Source: Phorcus lineatus
Lineage: Eukaryota > Mollusca > Gastropoda > Trochida > Trochidae
Direction: 5' to 3'
DNA: 64,000 bases
NCBI GenBank assembly: GCA_921293015.1
Contig: OV121088.1
Span: forward strand, 7,315,882 to 7,379,881
In this document: piece by piece, positions 39,101-52,750 of the stretch
Position numbering within the stretch: position 1 is the first letter of the stretch
Layout: each line of letters begins with the position of its first letter
Position numbers and translations under genes: made by a program
Notes under the pieces: generated by a model
Database searches by the model: none
What the model was told of the DNA's origin: nothing
Seen by the model: only the letters and a program-made list of their open reading frames with translations

Positions 39101-40478
39101 GTCAAAATCAGCTATCTGTACCTGTTTAAGCTCGAATCTGGAGGCCGAACCAAGAATCTGACAAGAAATTGGTATTGCTTAATCGATAGAACACAATGTG
39201 ATGTACATTTGATGAAAGTTTGGTTTAGAAATATGCATTTTTAAGAAAGTTATCGCGCTCGCTACAACAATATGCATATATTGCACTTAGTCTTTTTCCA
39301 CGAGTTTGGTCAAAATCAGCTATCTGTAACTGTTTAAGCTCGAATCTGGAGCCCGAACCAAGAATCTGACAAGAAATTGGTATTGCTTCATCGATAAAAC
39401 ACAATGTGATGTACATTTGATGAAAGTTTGGTTTAGAAATATGCATTTTTAAGAAAGTTATCGCGCTCGCTACAACAATATGCATATATTGCACTTAGTC
39501 TTTTTCCGCGACTTTGGTCAATATCAGCTATCTGTACCTGTTTAAGCTCGAATCTGGAGCCCAAACCAAGAATCTGACAGGAAATTGGTATTGCTTAATC
39601 GATAGAACACAATGTGATGTACATTTGATGAAAGTTTGGTTTAGAAATATGCATTTTTAAGAAAGTTATCGCGCTCGCTACAACAATATGCATATATTGC
39701 ACTTAGTCTTTTTCCGCGACTTTGGTCAATATCAGCTATCTGTACCTGTTTAAGCTCGAATCTGGAGCCCAAACCAAGAATCTGACAGGAAATTGGTATT
39801 GCTCAATCGATAGAACACAATGTGATGTACATTTGATGAAAGTTTGGTTTAGAAATATGCATTTTTAAGAAAGTTATCGCGCTCGCTACAACAATATGCA
39901 TATATTGCACTTAGTCTTTTTCAGCGATTTTGGTCAAAATCAGCTATCTGTACCTGTTTAAGCTCGAATCTGGAGCCCAAACCAAGAATCTGACAGGAAA
40001 TTGGTATAGCTTAATCGATAGAACACAATGTGATGTACATTTGATGAAAGTTTGGTTTAGAAATATGCATTTTTAAGAAAGTTATCGCGCTCGCTACAAC
40101 AATATGCATATATTGCACTTTGTCTTTTTCCGCGATTTTGGTCAAAATCAGCTATCTGTACCTTTTTTAGTTTAAATTTGGAGCCCAAACCAAGAATCTG
40201 ACAGGAAATTGGTATTGCTTAATCGATAGAACACAATGTGATGTACATTTGATGAAAGTTTGGTTTAGAAATATGCATTTTTAAGAAAGTTATCGCGCTC
40301 GCTACAACAATATGCATATATTGCACTTAGTCTTTTTCAGCGATTTTGGTCAAAATCAGCTATCTGTACCTGTTTAAGCTCGAATCTTGAGCCCAAACCA
40401 ATAATCTGACAGGAAATTGGTATTGCTTAATCGATAAAACACAATGTGATGTACATTTGATGAAAGTTTGGTTTAGAA
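36111..40478. repeat. 21-mer higher-order repeat, copy 1 (4,368 bp)
   Basis: Monomers 167-187 have the order B, D, D(CTCAATC), F, A, B, C(ATCG), E'', B2, D, E'', E'', B2, C, C(CTTTTGTC), G, D, D(CTCAATC), F, A, H (B2 is a B variant with CAAA). The following 4,368 bases repeat it. Rare markers fall at the same offset in both copies: ACTTTTGTC, the CCACGAG monomer with CTGTAACTG and CTTCATCG, and the CTTGAG plus AATAATC monomer. Confidence 0.9.
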
Positions 40479-43400
40479 ATATGCATTTTTAAGAAAGTTA
40501 TCGCGCTCGCTACAACAATATGCATATATTGCACTTAGTCTTTTTCAGCGATTTTGGTTAAAATCAGCTATCTGTACCTGTTTAAGCTCGAATCTGGAGG
40601 CCGAACCAAGAATCTGACAAGAAATTGGTATTGCTTAATCGATAAAACACAATGTGATGTACATTTGATGAAAGTTTGGTTTAGAAATATGCATTTTTAA
40701 GAAAGTTATCGCGCTCGCTACAACAATATGCATATATTGCACTTAGTCTTTTTCCGCGACTTTGGTCAATATCAGCTATCTGTACCTGTTTAAGCTCGAA
40801 TCTGGAGCCCAAACCAAGAATCTGACAGGAAATTGGTATTGCTTAATCGATAGAACACAATGTGATGTACATTTGATGAAAGTTTGGTTTAGAAATATGC
40901 ATTTTTAAGAAAGTTATCGCGCTCGCTACAACAATATGCATATATTGCACTTAGTCTTTTTCCGCGACTTTGGTCAATATCAGCTATCTGTACCTGTTTA
41001 AGCTCGAATCTGGAGCCCAAACCAAGAATCTGACAGGAAATTGGTATTGCTCAATCGATAGAACACAATGTGATGTACATTTGATGAAAGTTTGGTTTAG
41101 AAATATGCATTTTTAAGAAAGTTATCGCGCTCGCTACAACAATATGCATATATTGCACTTAGTCTTTTTCAGCGATTTTGGTCAAAATCAGCTATCTGTA
41201 CCTGTTTAAGCTCGAATCTGGAGCCCAAACCAAGAATCTGACAGGAAATTGGTATAGCTTAATCGATAGAACACAATGTGATGTACATTTGATGAAAGTT
41301 TGGTTTAGAAATATGCATTTTTAAGAAAGTTATCGCGCTCGCTACAACAATATGCATATATTGCACTTTGTCTTTTTCCGCGATTTTGGTCAAAATCAGC
41401 TATCTGTACCTTTTTTAGTTTAAATTTGGAGCCCAAACCAAGAATCTGACAGGAAATTGGTATTGCTTAATCGATAGAACACAATGTGATGTACATTTGA
41501 TGAAAGTTTGGTTTAGAAATATGCATTTTTAAGAAAGTTATCGCGCTCGCTACAACAATATGCATATATTGCACTTAGTCTTTTTCAGCGATTTTGGTTA
41601 AAATCAGCTATCTGTACCTGTTTAAGCTCGAATCTGGAGGCCGAACCAAGAATCTGACAAGAAATTGGTATTGCTTAATCGATAAAACACAATGTGATGT
41701 ACATTTGATGAAAGTTTGGTTTAGAAATATGCATTTTTAAGAAAGTTATCGCGCTCGCTACAACAATATGCATATATTGCACTTAGTCTTTTTCCGCCAC
41801 TTTGGTCAAAATCAGCTATCTGTACCTGTTTAAGATCGAATCTGGAGCCCAAACCAAGAATCTGACAGGAAATTGGTATTGCTTAATCGATAGAACACAA
41901 TGTGATGTACATTTGATGAAAGTTTGGTTTAGAAATATGCATTTTTAAGAAAGTTATCGCGCTCGCTACAACAATATGCATATATTGCACTTAGTCTTTT
42001 TCCGCGATTTTGGTCAATATCAGCTATCTGTACCTGTTTAAGCTCGAATCTGGAGCCCAAACCAAGAATCTGACAGGAAATTGGTATTGCTTAATCGATA
42101 GAACACAATGTGATGTACATTTGATGAAAGTTTGGTTTAGAAATATGCATTTTTAAGAAAGTTATCGCGCTCGCTACAACAATATGCATATATTGCACTT
42201 AGTCTTTTTCAGCGATTTTGGTCAAAATCAGCTATCTGTACCTGTTTAAGCTCGAATCTGGAGGCCGAACCAAGAATCTGACAAGAAATTGGTATTGCTT
42301 AATCGATAAAACACAATGTGATGTACATTTGATGAAAGTTTGGTTTAGAAATATGCATTTTTAAGAAAGTTATCGCGCTCGCTACAACAATATGCATATA
42401 TTGCACTTAGTCTTTTTCCGCGACTTTGGTCAATATCAGCTATCTGTACCTGTTTAAGCTCGAATCTGGAGCCCAAACCAAGAATCTGACAGGAAATTGG
42501 TATTGCTTAATCGATAGAACACAATGTGATGTACATTTGATGAAAGTTTGGTTTAGAAATATGCATTTTTAAGAAAGTTATCGCGCTCGCTACAACAATA
42601 TGCATATATTGCACTTAGTCTTTTTCCGCGATTTTGGTCAATATCAGCTATCTGTACCTGTTTAAGCTCGAATCTGGAGCCCAAACCAAGAATCTGACAG
42701 GAAATTGGTATTGCTTAATCGATAGAACACAATGTGATGTACATTTGATGAAAGTTTGGTTTAGAAATATGCATTTTTAAGAAAGTTATCGCGCTCGCTA
42801 CAACAATATGCATATATTGCACTTAGTCTTTTTCCGCGATTTTGGTCAATATCAGCTATCTGTACCTGTTTAAGCTCGAATCTGGAGCCCAAACCAAGAA
42901 TCTGACAGGAAATTGGTATTGCTTAATCGATAGAACACAATGTGATGTACATTTGATGAAAGTTTGGTTTAGAAATATGCATTTTTAAGAAAGTTATCGC
43001 GCTCGCTACAACAATATGCATATATTGCACTTAGTCTTTTTCAGCGATTTTGGTCAAAATCAGCTATCTGTACCTGTTTAAGCTCGAATCTGGAGGCCGA
43101 ACCAAGAATCTGACAAGAAATTGGTATTGCTTAATCGATAAAACACAATGTGATGTACATTTGATGAAAGTTTGGTTTAGAAATATGCATTTTTAAGAAA
43201 GTTATCGCGCTCGCTACAACAATATGCATATATTGCACTTAGTCTTTTTCCGCCACTTTGGTCAAAATCAGCTATCTGTACCTGTTTAAGCTCGAATCTG
43301 GAGCCCAAACCAAGAATCTGACAGGAAATTGGTATTGCTTAATCGATAGAACACAATGTGATGTACATTTGATGAAAGTTTGGTTTAGAAATATGCATTT

Positions 43401-44846
43401 TTAAGAAAGTTATCGCGCTCGCTACAACAATATGCATATATTGCACTTAGTCTTTTTCCGCCACTTTTGTCAAAATCAGCTATCTGTACCTGTTTAAGCT
43501 CGAATCTGGAGGCCGAACCAAGAATCTGACAAGAAATTGGTATTGCTTAATCGATAGAACACAATGTGATGTACATTTGATGAAAGTTTGGTTTAGAAAT
43601 ATGCATTTTTAAGAAAGTTATCGCGCTCGCTACAACAATATGCATATATTGCACTTAGTCTTTTTCCACGAGTTTGGTCAAAATCAGCTATCTGTAACTG
43701 TTTAAGCTCGAATCTGGAGCCCGAACCAAGAATCTGACAAGAAATTGGTATTGCTTCATCGATAAAACACAATGTGATGTACATTTGATGAAAGTTTGGT
43801 TTAGAAATATGCATTTTTAAGAAAGTTATCGCGCTCGCTACAACAATATGCATATATTGCACTTAGTCTTTTTCCGCGACTTTGGTCAATATCAGCTATC
43901 TGTACCTGTTTAAGCTCGAATCTGGAGCCCAAACCAAGAATCTGACAGGAAATTGGTATTGCTTAATCGATAGAACACAATGTGATGTACATTTGATGAA
44001 AGTTTGGTTTAGAAATATGCATTTTTAAGAAAGTTATCGCGCTCGCTACAACAATATGCATATATTGCACTTAGTCTTTTTCCGCGACTTTGGTCAATAT
44101 CAGCTATCTGTACCTGTTTAAGCTCGAATCTGGAGCCCAAACCAAGAATCTGACAGGAAATTGGTATTGCTCAATCGATAGAACACAATGTGATGTACAT
44201 TTGATGAAAGTTTGGTTTAGAAATATGCATTTTTAAGAAAGTTATCGCGCTCGCTACAACAATATGCATATATTGCACTTAGTCTTTTTCAGCGATTTTG
44301 GTCAAAATCAGCTATCTGTACCTGTTTAAGCTCGAATCTGGAGCCCAAACCAAGAATCTGACAGGAAATTGGTATAGCTTAATCGATAGAACACAATGTG
44401 ATGTACATTTGATGAAAGTTTGGTTTAGAAATATGCATTTTTAAGAAAGTTATCGCGCTCGCTACAACAATATGCATATATTGCACTTTGTCTTTTTCCG
44501 CGATTTTGGTCAAAATCAGCTATCTGTACCTTTTTTAGTTTAAATTTGGAGCCCAAACCAAGAATCTGACAGGAAATTGGTATTGCTTAATCGATAGAAC
44601 ACAATGTGATGTACATTTGATGAAAGTTTGGTTTAGAAATATGCATTTTTAAGAAAGTTATCGCGCTCGCTACAACAATATGCATATATTGCACTTAGTC
44701 TTTTTCAGCGATTTTGGTCAAAATCAGCTATCTGTACCTGTTTAAGCTCGAATCTTGAGCCCAAACCAATAATCTGACAGGAAATTGGTATTGCTTAATC
44801 GATAAAACACAATGTGATGTACATTTGATGAAAGTTTGGTTTAGAA
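40479..44846. repeat. 21-mer higher-order repeat, copy 2 (4,368 bp)
   Basis: Monomers 188-208 match copy 1 monomer for monomer. I found no difference by eye at any diagnostic position. Such identity over 4.4 kb implies a very recent duplication or gene conversion, or an assembly that placed the same reads twice. Confidence 0.9.
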
Positions 44847-47800
44847 ATATGCATTTTTAAGAAAGTTATCGCGCTCGCTACAACAATATGCATATATTGC
44901 ACTTAGTCTTTTTCAGCGATTTTGGTTAAAATCAGCTATCTGTACCTGTTTAAGCTCGAATCTGGAGGCCGAACCAAGAATCTGACAAGAAATTGGTATT
45001 GCTTAATCGATAGAACACAATGTGATGTACATTTGATGAAAGTTTGGTTTAGAAATATGCATTTTTAAGAAAGTTATCGCGCTCGCTACAACAATATGCA
45101 TATATTGCACTTAGTCTTTTTCCACGAGTTTGGTCAAAATCAGCTATCTGTACCTGTTTAAGCTCGAATCTGGAGCCCAAACCAAGAATCTGACAGGAAA
45201 TTGGTATTGCTTAATCGATAGAACACAATGTGATGTACATTTGATGAAAGTTTGGTTTAGAAATATGCATTTTTAAGAAAGTTATCGCGCTCGCAACAAC
45301 AATATGCATATATTGCACTTAGTCTTTTTCCGCGACTTTGGTCAATATCAGCTATCTGTACCTGTTTAAGCTCGAATCTGGAGCCCAAACCAAGAATCTG
45401 ACAGGAAATTGGTATTGCTCAATCGATAGAACACAATGTGATGTACATTTGATGAAAGTTTGGTTTAGAAATATGCATTTTTAAGAAAGTTATCGCGCTC
45501 GCTACAACAATATGCATATATTGCACTTAGTCTTTTTCAGCGATTTTGGTCAAAATCAGCTATCTGTACCTGTTTAAGCTCGAATCTGGAGCCCAAACCA
45601 AGAATCTGACAGGAAATTGGTATAGCTTAATCGATAGAACACAATGTGATGTACATTTGATGAAAGTTTGGTTTAGAAATATGCATTTTTAAGAAAGTTA
45701 TCGCGCTCGCTACAACAATATGCATATATTGCACTTTGTCTTTTTCCGCGATTTTGGTCAAAATCAGCTATCTGTACCTTTTTTAGTTTAAATTTGGAGC
45801 CCAAACCAAGAATCTGACAGGAAATTGGTATTGCTTAATCGATAGAACACAATGTGATGTACATTTGATGAAAGTTTGGTTTAGAAATATGCATTTTTAA
45901 GAAAGTTATCGCGCTCGCTACAACAATATGCATATATTGCACTTAGTCTTTTTCAGCGATTTTGGTCAAAATCAGCTATCTGTACCTGTTTAAGCTCGAA
46001 TCTGGAGCCCAAACCAATAATCTGACAGGAAATTGGTATTGCTTAATCGATAAAACACAATGTGATGTACATTTGATGAAAGTTTGGTTTAGAAATATGC
46101 ATTTTTAAGAAAGTTATCGCGCTCGCTACAACAATATGCATATATTGCACTTAGTCTTTTTCAGCGATTTTGGTTAAAATCAGCTATCTGTACCTGTTTA
46201 AGCTCGAATCTGGAGGCCGAACCAAGAATCTGACAAGAAATTGGTATTGCTTAATCGATAGAACACAATGTGATGTACATTTGATGAAAGTTTGGTTTAG
46301 AAATATGCATTTTTAAGAAAGTTATCGCGCTCGCTACAACAATATGCATATATTGCACTTAGTCTTTTTCCGCGATTTTGGTCAATATCAGCTATCTGTA
46401 CCTGTTTAAGCTCGAATCTGGAGCCCGAACCAAGAATCTGACAGGAAATTGGTATAGCTTAATCGATAGAACACAATGTGATGTACATTTGATGAAAGTT
46501 TGGTTTAGAAATATGCATTTTTAAGAAAGTTATCGCGCTCGCTACAACAATATGCATATATTGCACTTAGTCTTTTTCCGCGATTTTGGTCAATATCAGC
46601 TATCTGTACCTGTTTAAGCTCGAATCTGGAGCCCAAACCAAGAATCTGACAAGAAATTGGTATAGCTTAATCGATAGAACACAATGTGATGTACATTTGA
46701 TGAAAGTTTGGTTTAGAAATATGCATTTTTAAGAAAGTTATCGCGCTCGCTACAACAATATGCATATATTGCACTTTGTCTTTTTCCGCGATTTTGGTCA
46801 AAATCAGCTATCTGTACCTTTTTTAGTTTAAATTTGGAGCCCAAACCAAGAATCTGACAGGAAATTGGTATTGCTTAATCGATAGAACACAATGTGATGT
46901 ACATTTGATGAAAGTTTGGTTTAGAAATATGCATTTTTAAGAAAGTTATCGCGCTCGCTACAACAATATGCATATATTGCACTTAGTCTTTTTCAGCGAT
47001 TTTGGTTAAAATCAGCTATCTGTACCTGTTTAAGCTCGAATCTGAAGGCCGAACCAAGAATCTGACAAGAAATTGGTATTGCTTAATCGATAAAACACAA
47101 TGTGATGTACATTTGATGAAAGTTTGGTTTAGAAATATGCATTTTTAAGAAAGTTATCGCGCTCGCTACAACAATATGCATATATTGCACTTAGTCTTTT
47201 TCCGCCACTTTGGTCAAAATCAGATATCTGTACCTGTTTAAGATCGAATCTGGAGCCCAAACCAAGAATCTGACAGGAAATTGGTATTGCTTAATCGATA
47301 GAACACAATGTGATGTACATTTGATGAAAGTTTGGTTTAGAAATATGCATTTTTAAGAAAGTTATCGCGCTCGCTACAACAATATGCATATATTGCACTT
47401 AGTCTTTTTCCGCCACTTTGGTCAAAATCAGCTATCTGTACCTGTTTAAGCTCGAATCTGGAGGCCGAACCAAGAATCTGACAAGAAATTGGTATTGCTT
47501 AATCGATAGAACACAATGTGATGTACATTTGATGAAAGTTTGGTTTAGAAATATGCATTTTTAAGAAAGTTATCGCGCTCGCTACAACAATATGCATATA
47601 TTGCACTTAGTCTTTTTCCACGAGTTTGGTCAAAATCAGCTATCTGTACCTGTTTAAGCTCGAATCTGGAGCCCAAACCAAGAATCTGACAGGAAATTGG
47701 TATTGCTTAATCGATAGAACACAATGTGATGTACATTTGATGAAAGTTTGGTTTAGAAATATGCATTTTTAAGAAAGTTATCGCGCTCGCTACAACAATA

Positions 47801-49006
47801 TGCATATATTGCACTTAGTCTTTTTCCGCGACTTTGGTCAATATCAGCTATCTGTACCTGTTTAAGCTCGAATCTGGAGCCCAAACCAAGAATCTGACAG
47901 GAAATTGGTATTGCTCAATCGATAGAACACAATGTGATGTACATTTGATGAAAGTTTGGTTTAGAAATATGCATTTTTAAGAAAGTTATCGCGCTCGCTA
48001 CAACAATATGCATATATTGCACTTAGTCTTTTTCAGCGATTTTGGTCAAAATCAGCTATCTGTACCTGTTTAAGCTCGAATCTGGAGCCCAAACCAAGAA
48101 TCTGACAGGAAATTGGTATAGCTTAATCGATAGAACACAATGTGATGTACATTTGATGAAAGTTTGGTTTAGAAATATGCATTTTTAAGAAAGTTATCGC
48201 GCTCGCTACAACAATATGCATATATTGCACTTTGTCTTTTTCCGCGATTTTGGTCAAAATCAGCTATCTGTACCTTTTTTAGTTTAAATTTGGAGCCCAA
48301 ACCAAGAATCTGACAGGAAATTGGTATTGCTTAATCGATAGAACACAATGTGATGTACATTTGATGAAAGTTTGGTTTAGAAATATGCATTTTTAAGAAA
48401 GTTATCGCGCTCGCTACAACAATATGCATATATTGCACTTAGTCTTTTTCAGCGATTTTGGTCAAAATCAGCTATCTGTACCTGTTTAAGCTCGAATCTT
48501 GAGCCCAAACCAATAATCTGACAGGAAATTGGTATTGCTTAATCGATAAAACACAATGTGATGTACATTTGATGAAAGTTTGGTTTAGAAATATGCATTT
48601 TTAAGAAAGTTATCGCGCTCGCTACAACAATATGCATATATTGCACTTAGTCTTTTTCAGCGATTTTGGTTAAAATCAGCTATCTGTACCTGTTTAAGCT
48701 CGAATCTGGAGGCCGAACCAAGAATCTGACAAGAAATTGGTATTGCTTAATCGATAGAACACAATGTGATGTACATTTGATGAAAGTTTGGTTTAGAAAT
48801 ATGCATTTTTAAGAAAGTTATCGCGCTCGCTACAACAATATGCATATATTGCACTTAGTCTTTTTCAGCGATTTTGGTTAAAATCAGCTATCTGTACCTG
48901 TTTAAGCTCGAATCTGGAGGCCGAACCAAGAATCTGACAAGAAATTGGTATTGCTTAATCGATAGAACACAATGTGATGTACATTTGATGAAAGTTTGGT
49001 TTAGAA
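44847..49006. repeat. Derived 21-mer modules at 12-monomer spacing (monomers 209-228)
   Basis: The order G(GCCCA), D(CTCAATC), F, A, H, B(GATAGAA) occurs at monomers 210-215 and again at 222-227, 2,496 bases apart. It is a shortened form of the end of the 21-mer to the left. The first copy has CTGGAG in its H monomer and one CGCAACAAC change near 45,292; the second keeps CTTGAG. Monomers 216-221 between them are E, E', A, B, C, C(GGCC). Confidence 0.75.
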
Positions 49007-50878
49007 ATATGCATTTTTAAGAAAGTTATCGCGCTCGCTACAACAATATGCATATATTGCACTTAGTCTTTTTCCGCGATTTTGGTCAATATCAGCTATC
49101 TGTACCTGTTTAAGCTCGAATCTGGAGCCCGAACCAAGAATCTGACAGGAAATTGGTATAGCTTAATCGATAGAGCACAATGTGATGTACATTTGATGAA
49201 AGTTTGGTTTAGAAATATGCATTTTTAAGAAAGTTATCGCGCTCGCTACAACAATATGCATATATTGCACTTAGTCTTTTTCCGCGATTTTGGTCAATAT
49301 CAGCTATCTGTACCTGTTTAAGCTCGAATCTGGAGCCCAAACCAAGAATCTGACAAGAAATTGGTATAGCTTAATCGATAGAACACAATGTGATGTACAT
49401 TTGATGAAAGTTTGGTTTAGAAATATGCATTTTTAAGAAAGTTATCGCGCTCGCTACAACAATATGCATATATTGCACTTAGTCTTTTTCCGCGACTTTG
49501 GTCAATATCAGCTATCTGTACCTTTTTTAGTTTAAATTTGGAGCCCAAACCAAGAATCTGACAGGAAATTGGTATTGCTTAATCGATAGAACACAATGTG
49601 ATGTACATTTGATGAAAGTTTGGTTTAGAAATATGCATTTTTAAGAAAGTTATCGCGCTCGCTACAACAATATGCATATATTGCACTTAGTCTTTTTCAG
49701 CGATTTTGGTCAAAATCAGCTATCTGTACCTGTTTAAGCTCGAATCTGGAGCCCAAACCAAGAATCTGACAGGAAATTGGTATAGCTTAATCGATAGAAC
49801 ACAATGTGATGTACATTTGATGAAAGTTTGGTTTAGAAATATGCATTTTTAAGAAAGTTATCGCGCTCGCTACAACAATATGCATATATTGCACTTTGTC
49901 TTTTTCCGCGATTTTGGTCAAAATCAGCTATCTGTACCTTTTTTAGTTTAAATTTGGAGCCCAAACCAAGAATCTGACAGGAAATTGGTATTGCTTAATC
50001 GATAGAACACAATGTGATGTACATTTGATGAAAGTTTGGTTTAGAAATATGCATTTTTAAGAAAGTTATCGCGCTCGCTACAACAATATGCATATATTGC
50101 ACTTAGTCTTTTTCAGCGATTTTGGTTAAAATCAGCTATCTGTACCTGTTTAAGCTCGAATCTGGAGGCCGAACCAAGAATCTGACAGGAAATTGGTATT
50201 GCTTAATCGATAGAACACAATGTGATGTACATTTGATGAAAGTTTGGTTTAGAAATATGCATTTTTAAGAAAGTTATCGCGCTCGCTACAACAATATGCA
50301 TATATTGCACTTAGTCTTTTTCCGCGATTTTGGTCAATATCAGCTATCTGTACCTGTTTAAGCTCGAATCTGGAGCCCGAACCAAGAATCTGACAGGAAA
50401 TTGGTATAGCTTAATCGATAGAACACAATGTGATGTACATTTGATGAAAGTTTGGTTTAGAAATATGCATTTTTAAGAAAGTTATCGCGCTCGCTACAAC
50501 AATATGCATATATTGCACTTAGTCTTTTTCAGCGATTTTGGTCAATATCAGCTATCTGTACCTGTTTAAGCTCGAATCTGGAGCCCAAACCAAGAATCTT
50601 ACAGGAAATTGGTATTGCTCAATCGATAGAACACAATGTGATGTACATTTGATGAAAGTTTGGTTTAGAAATATGCATTTTTAAGAAAGTTATCGCGCTC
50701 GCTACAACAATATGCATATATTGCACTTAGTCTTTTTCCGCGATTTTGGTCAAAATCAGCTATCTGTACCTGTTTAAGCTCGAATCTGGAGCCCGAACCA
50801 AGAATCTGACAGGAAATTGGTATTGCTTAATCGATAGAACACAATGTGATGTACATTTGATGAAAGTTTGGTTTAGAA
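49007..50878. repeat. 9-mer higher-order repeat, copy 1 (1,872 bp)
   Basis: Monomers 229-237 have the order E(GAGCAC), E', D/A chimera, F, A, B(CAGG), E, an AGCG/CAATAT copy with CTTACAGG and CTCAATC, then CGCGAT/CAAA with GCCCG. The rare GAGCAC and the chimeric monomer recur in copy 2 at 1,872 bases. Confidence 0.9.
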
Positions 50879-52750
50879 ATATGCATTTTTAAGAAAGTTA
50901 TCGCGCTCGCTACAACAATATGCATATATTGCACTTAGTCTTTTTCCGCGATTTTGGTCAATATCAGCTATCTGTACCTGTTTAAGCTCGAATCTGGAGC
51001 CCGAACCAAGAATCTGACAGGAAATTGGTATAGCTTAATCGATAGAGCACAATGTGATGTACATTTGATGAAAGTTTGGTTTAGAAATATGCATTTTTAA
51101 GAAAGTTATCGCGCTCGCTACAACAATATGCATATATTGCACTTAGTCTTTTTCCGCGATTTTGGTCAATATCAGCTATCTGTACCTGTTTAAGCTCGAA
51201 TCTGGAGCCCAAACCAAGAATCTGACAAGAAATTGGTATAGCTTAATCGATAGAACACAATGTGATGTACATTTGATGAAAGTTTGGTTTAGAAATATGC
51301 ATTTTTAAGAAAGTTATCGCGCTCGCTACAACAATATGCATATATTGCACTTAGTCTTTTTCCGCGACTTTGGTCAATATCAGCTATCTGTACCTTTTTT
51401 AGTTTAAATTTGGAGCCCAAACCAAGAATCTGACAGGAAATTGGTATTGCTTAATCGATAGAACACAATGTGATGTACATTTGATGAAAGTTTGGTTTAG
51501 AAATATGCATTTTTAAGAAAGTTATCGCGCTCGCTACAACAATATGCATATATTGCACTTAGTCTTTTTCAGCGATTTTGGTCAAAATCAGCTATCTGTA
51601 CCTGTTTAAGCTCGAATCTGGAGCCCAAACCAAGAATCTGACAGGAAATTGGTATAGCTTAATCGATAGAACACAATGTGATGTACATTTGATGAAAGTT
51701 TGGTTTAGAAATATGCATTTTTAAGAAAGTTATCGCGCTCGCTACAACAATATGCATATATTGCACTTTGTCTTTTTCCGCGATTTTGGTCAAAATCAGC
51801 TATCTGTACCTTTTTTAGTTTAAATTTGGAGCCCAAACCAAGAATCTGACAGGAAATTGGTATTGCTTAATCGATAGAACACAATGTGATGTACATTTGA
51901 TGAAAGTTTGGTTTAGAAATATGCATTTTTAAGAAAGTTATCGCGCTCGCTACAACAATATGCATATATTGCACTTAGTCTTTTTCAGCGATTTTGGTTA
52001 AAATCAGCTATCTGTACCTGTTTAAGCTCGAATCTGGAGGCCGAACCAAGAATCTGACAGGAAATTGGTATTGCTTAATCGATAGAACACAATGTGATGT
52101 ACATTTGATGAAAGTTTGGTTTAGAAATATGCATTTTTAAGAAAGTTATCGCGCTCGCTACAACAATATGCATATATTGCACTTAGTCTTTTTCCGCGAT
52201 TTTGGTCAATATCAGCTATCTGTACCTGTTTAAGCTCGAATCTGGAGCCCGAACCAAGAATCTGACAGGAAATTGGTATAGCTTAATCGATAGAACACAA
52301 TGTGATGTACATTTGATGAAAGTTTGGTTTAGAAATATGCATTTTTAAGAAAGTTATCGCGCTCGCTACAACAATATGCATATATTGCACTTAGTCTTTT
52401 TCAGCGATTTTGGTCAATATCAGCTATCTGTACCTGTTTAAGCTCGAATCTGGAGCCCAAACCAAGAATCTTACAGGAAATTGGTATTGCTCAATCGATA
52501 GAACACAATGTGATGTACATTTGATGAAAGTTTGGTTTAGAAATATGCATTTTTAAGAAAGTTATCGCGCTCGCTACAACAATATGCATATATTGCACTT
52601 AGTCTTTTTCCGCGATTTTGGTCAAAATCAGCTATCTGTACCTGTTTAAGCTCGAATCTGGAGCCCGAACCAAGAATCTGACAGGAAATTGGTATTGCTT
52701 AATCGATAGAACACAATGTGATGTACATTTGATGAAAGTTTGGTTTAGAA
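50879..52750. repeat. 9-mer higher-order repeat, copy 2 (1,872 bp)
   Basis: Monomers 238-246 match copy 1 type for type, including GAGCAC near 51,044, the D/A chimera near 51,391 and CTTACAGG near 52,470. I saw no difference between the two copies. Confidence 0.9.

Noticed and set aside
39225-39494. Minus-strand open frame of 89 codons, repeated at 43593-43862
   Set aside because: It spans more than one satellite monomer and translates the same 208-bp repeat twice. It recurs only because the 21-mer is duplicated.
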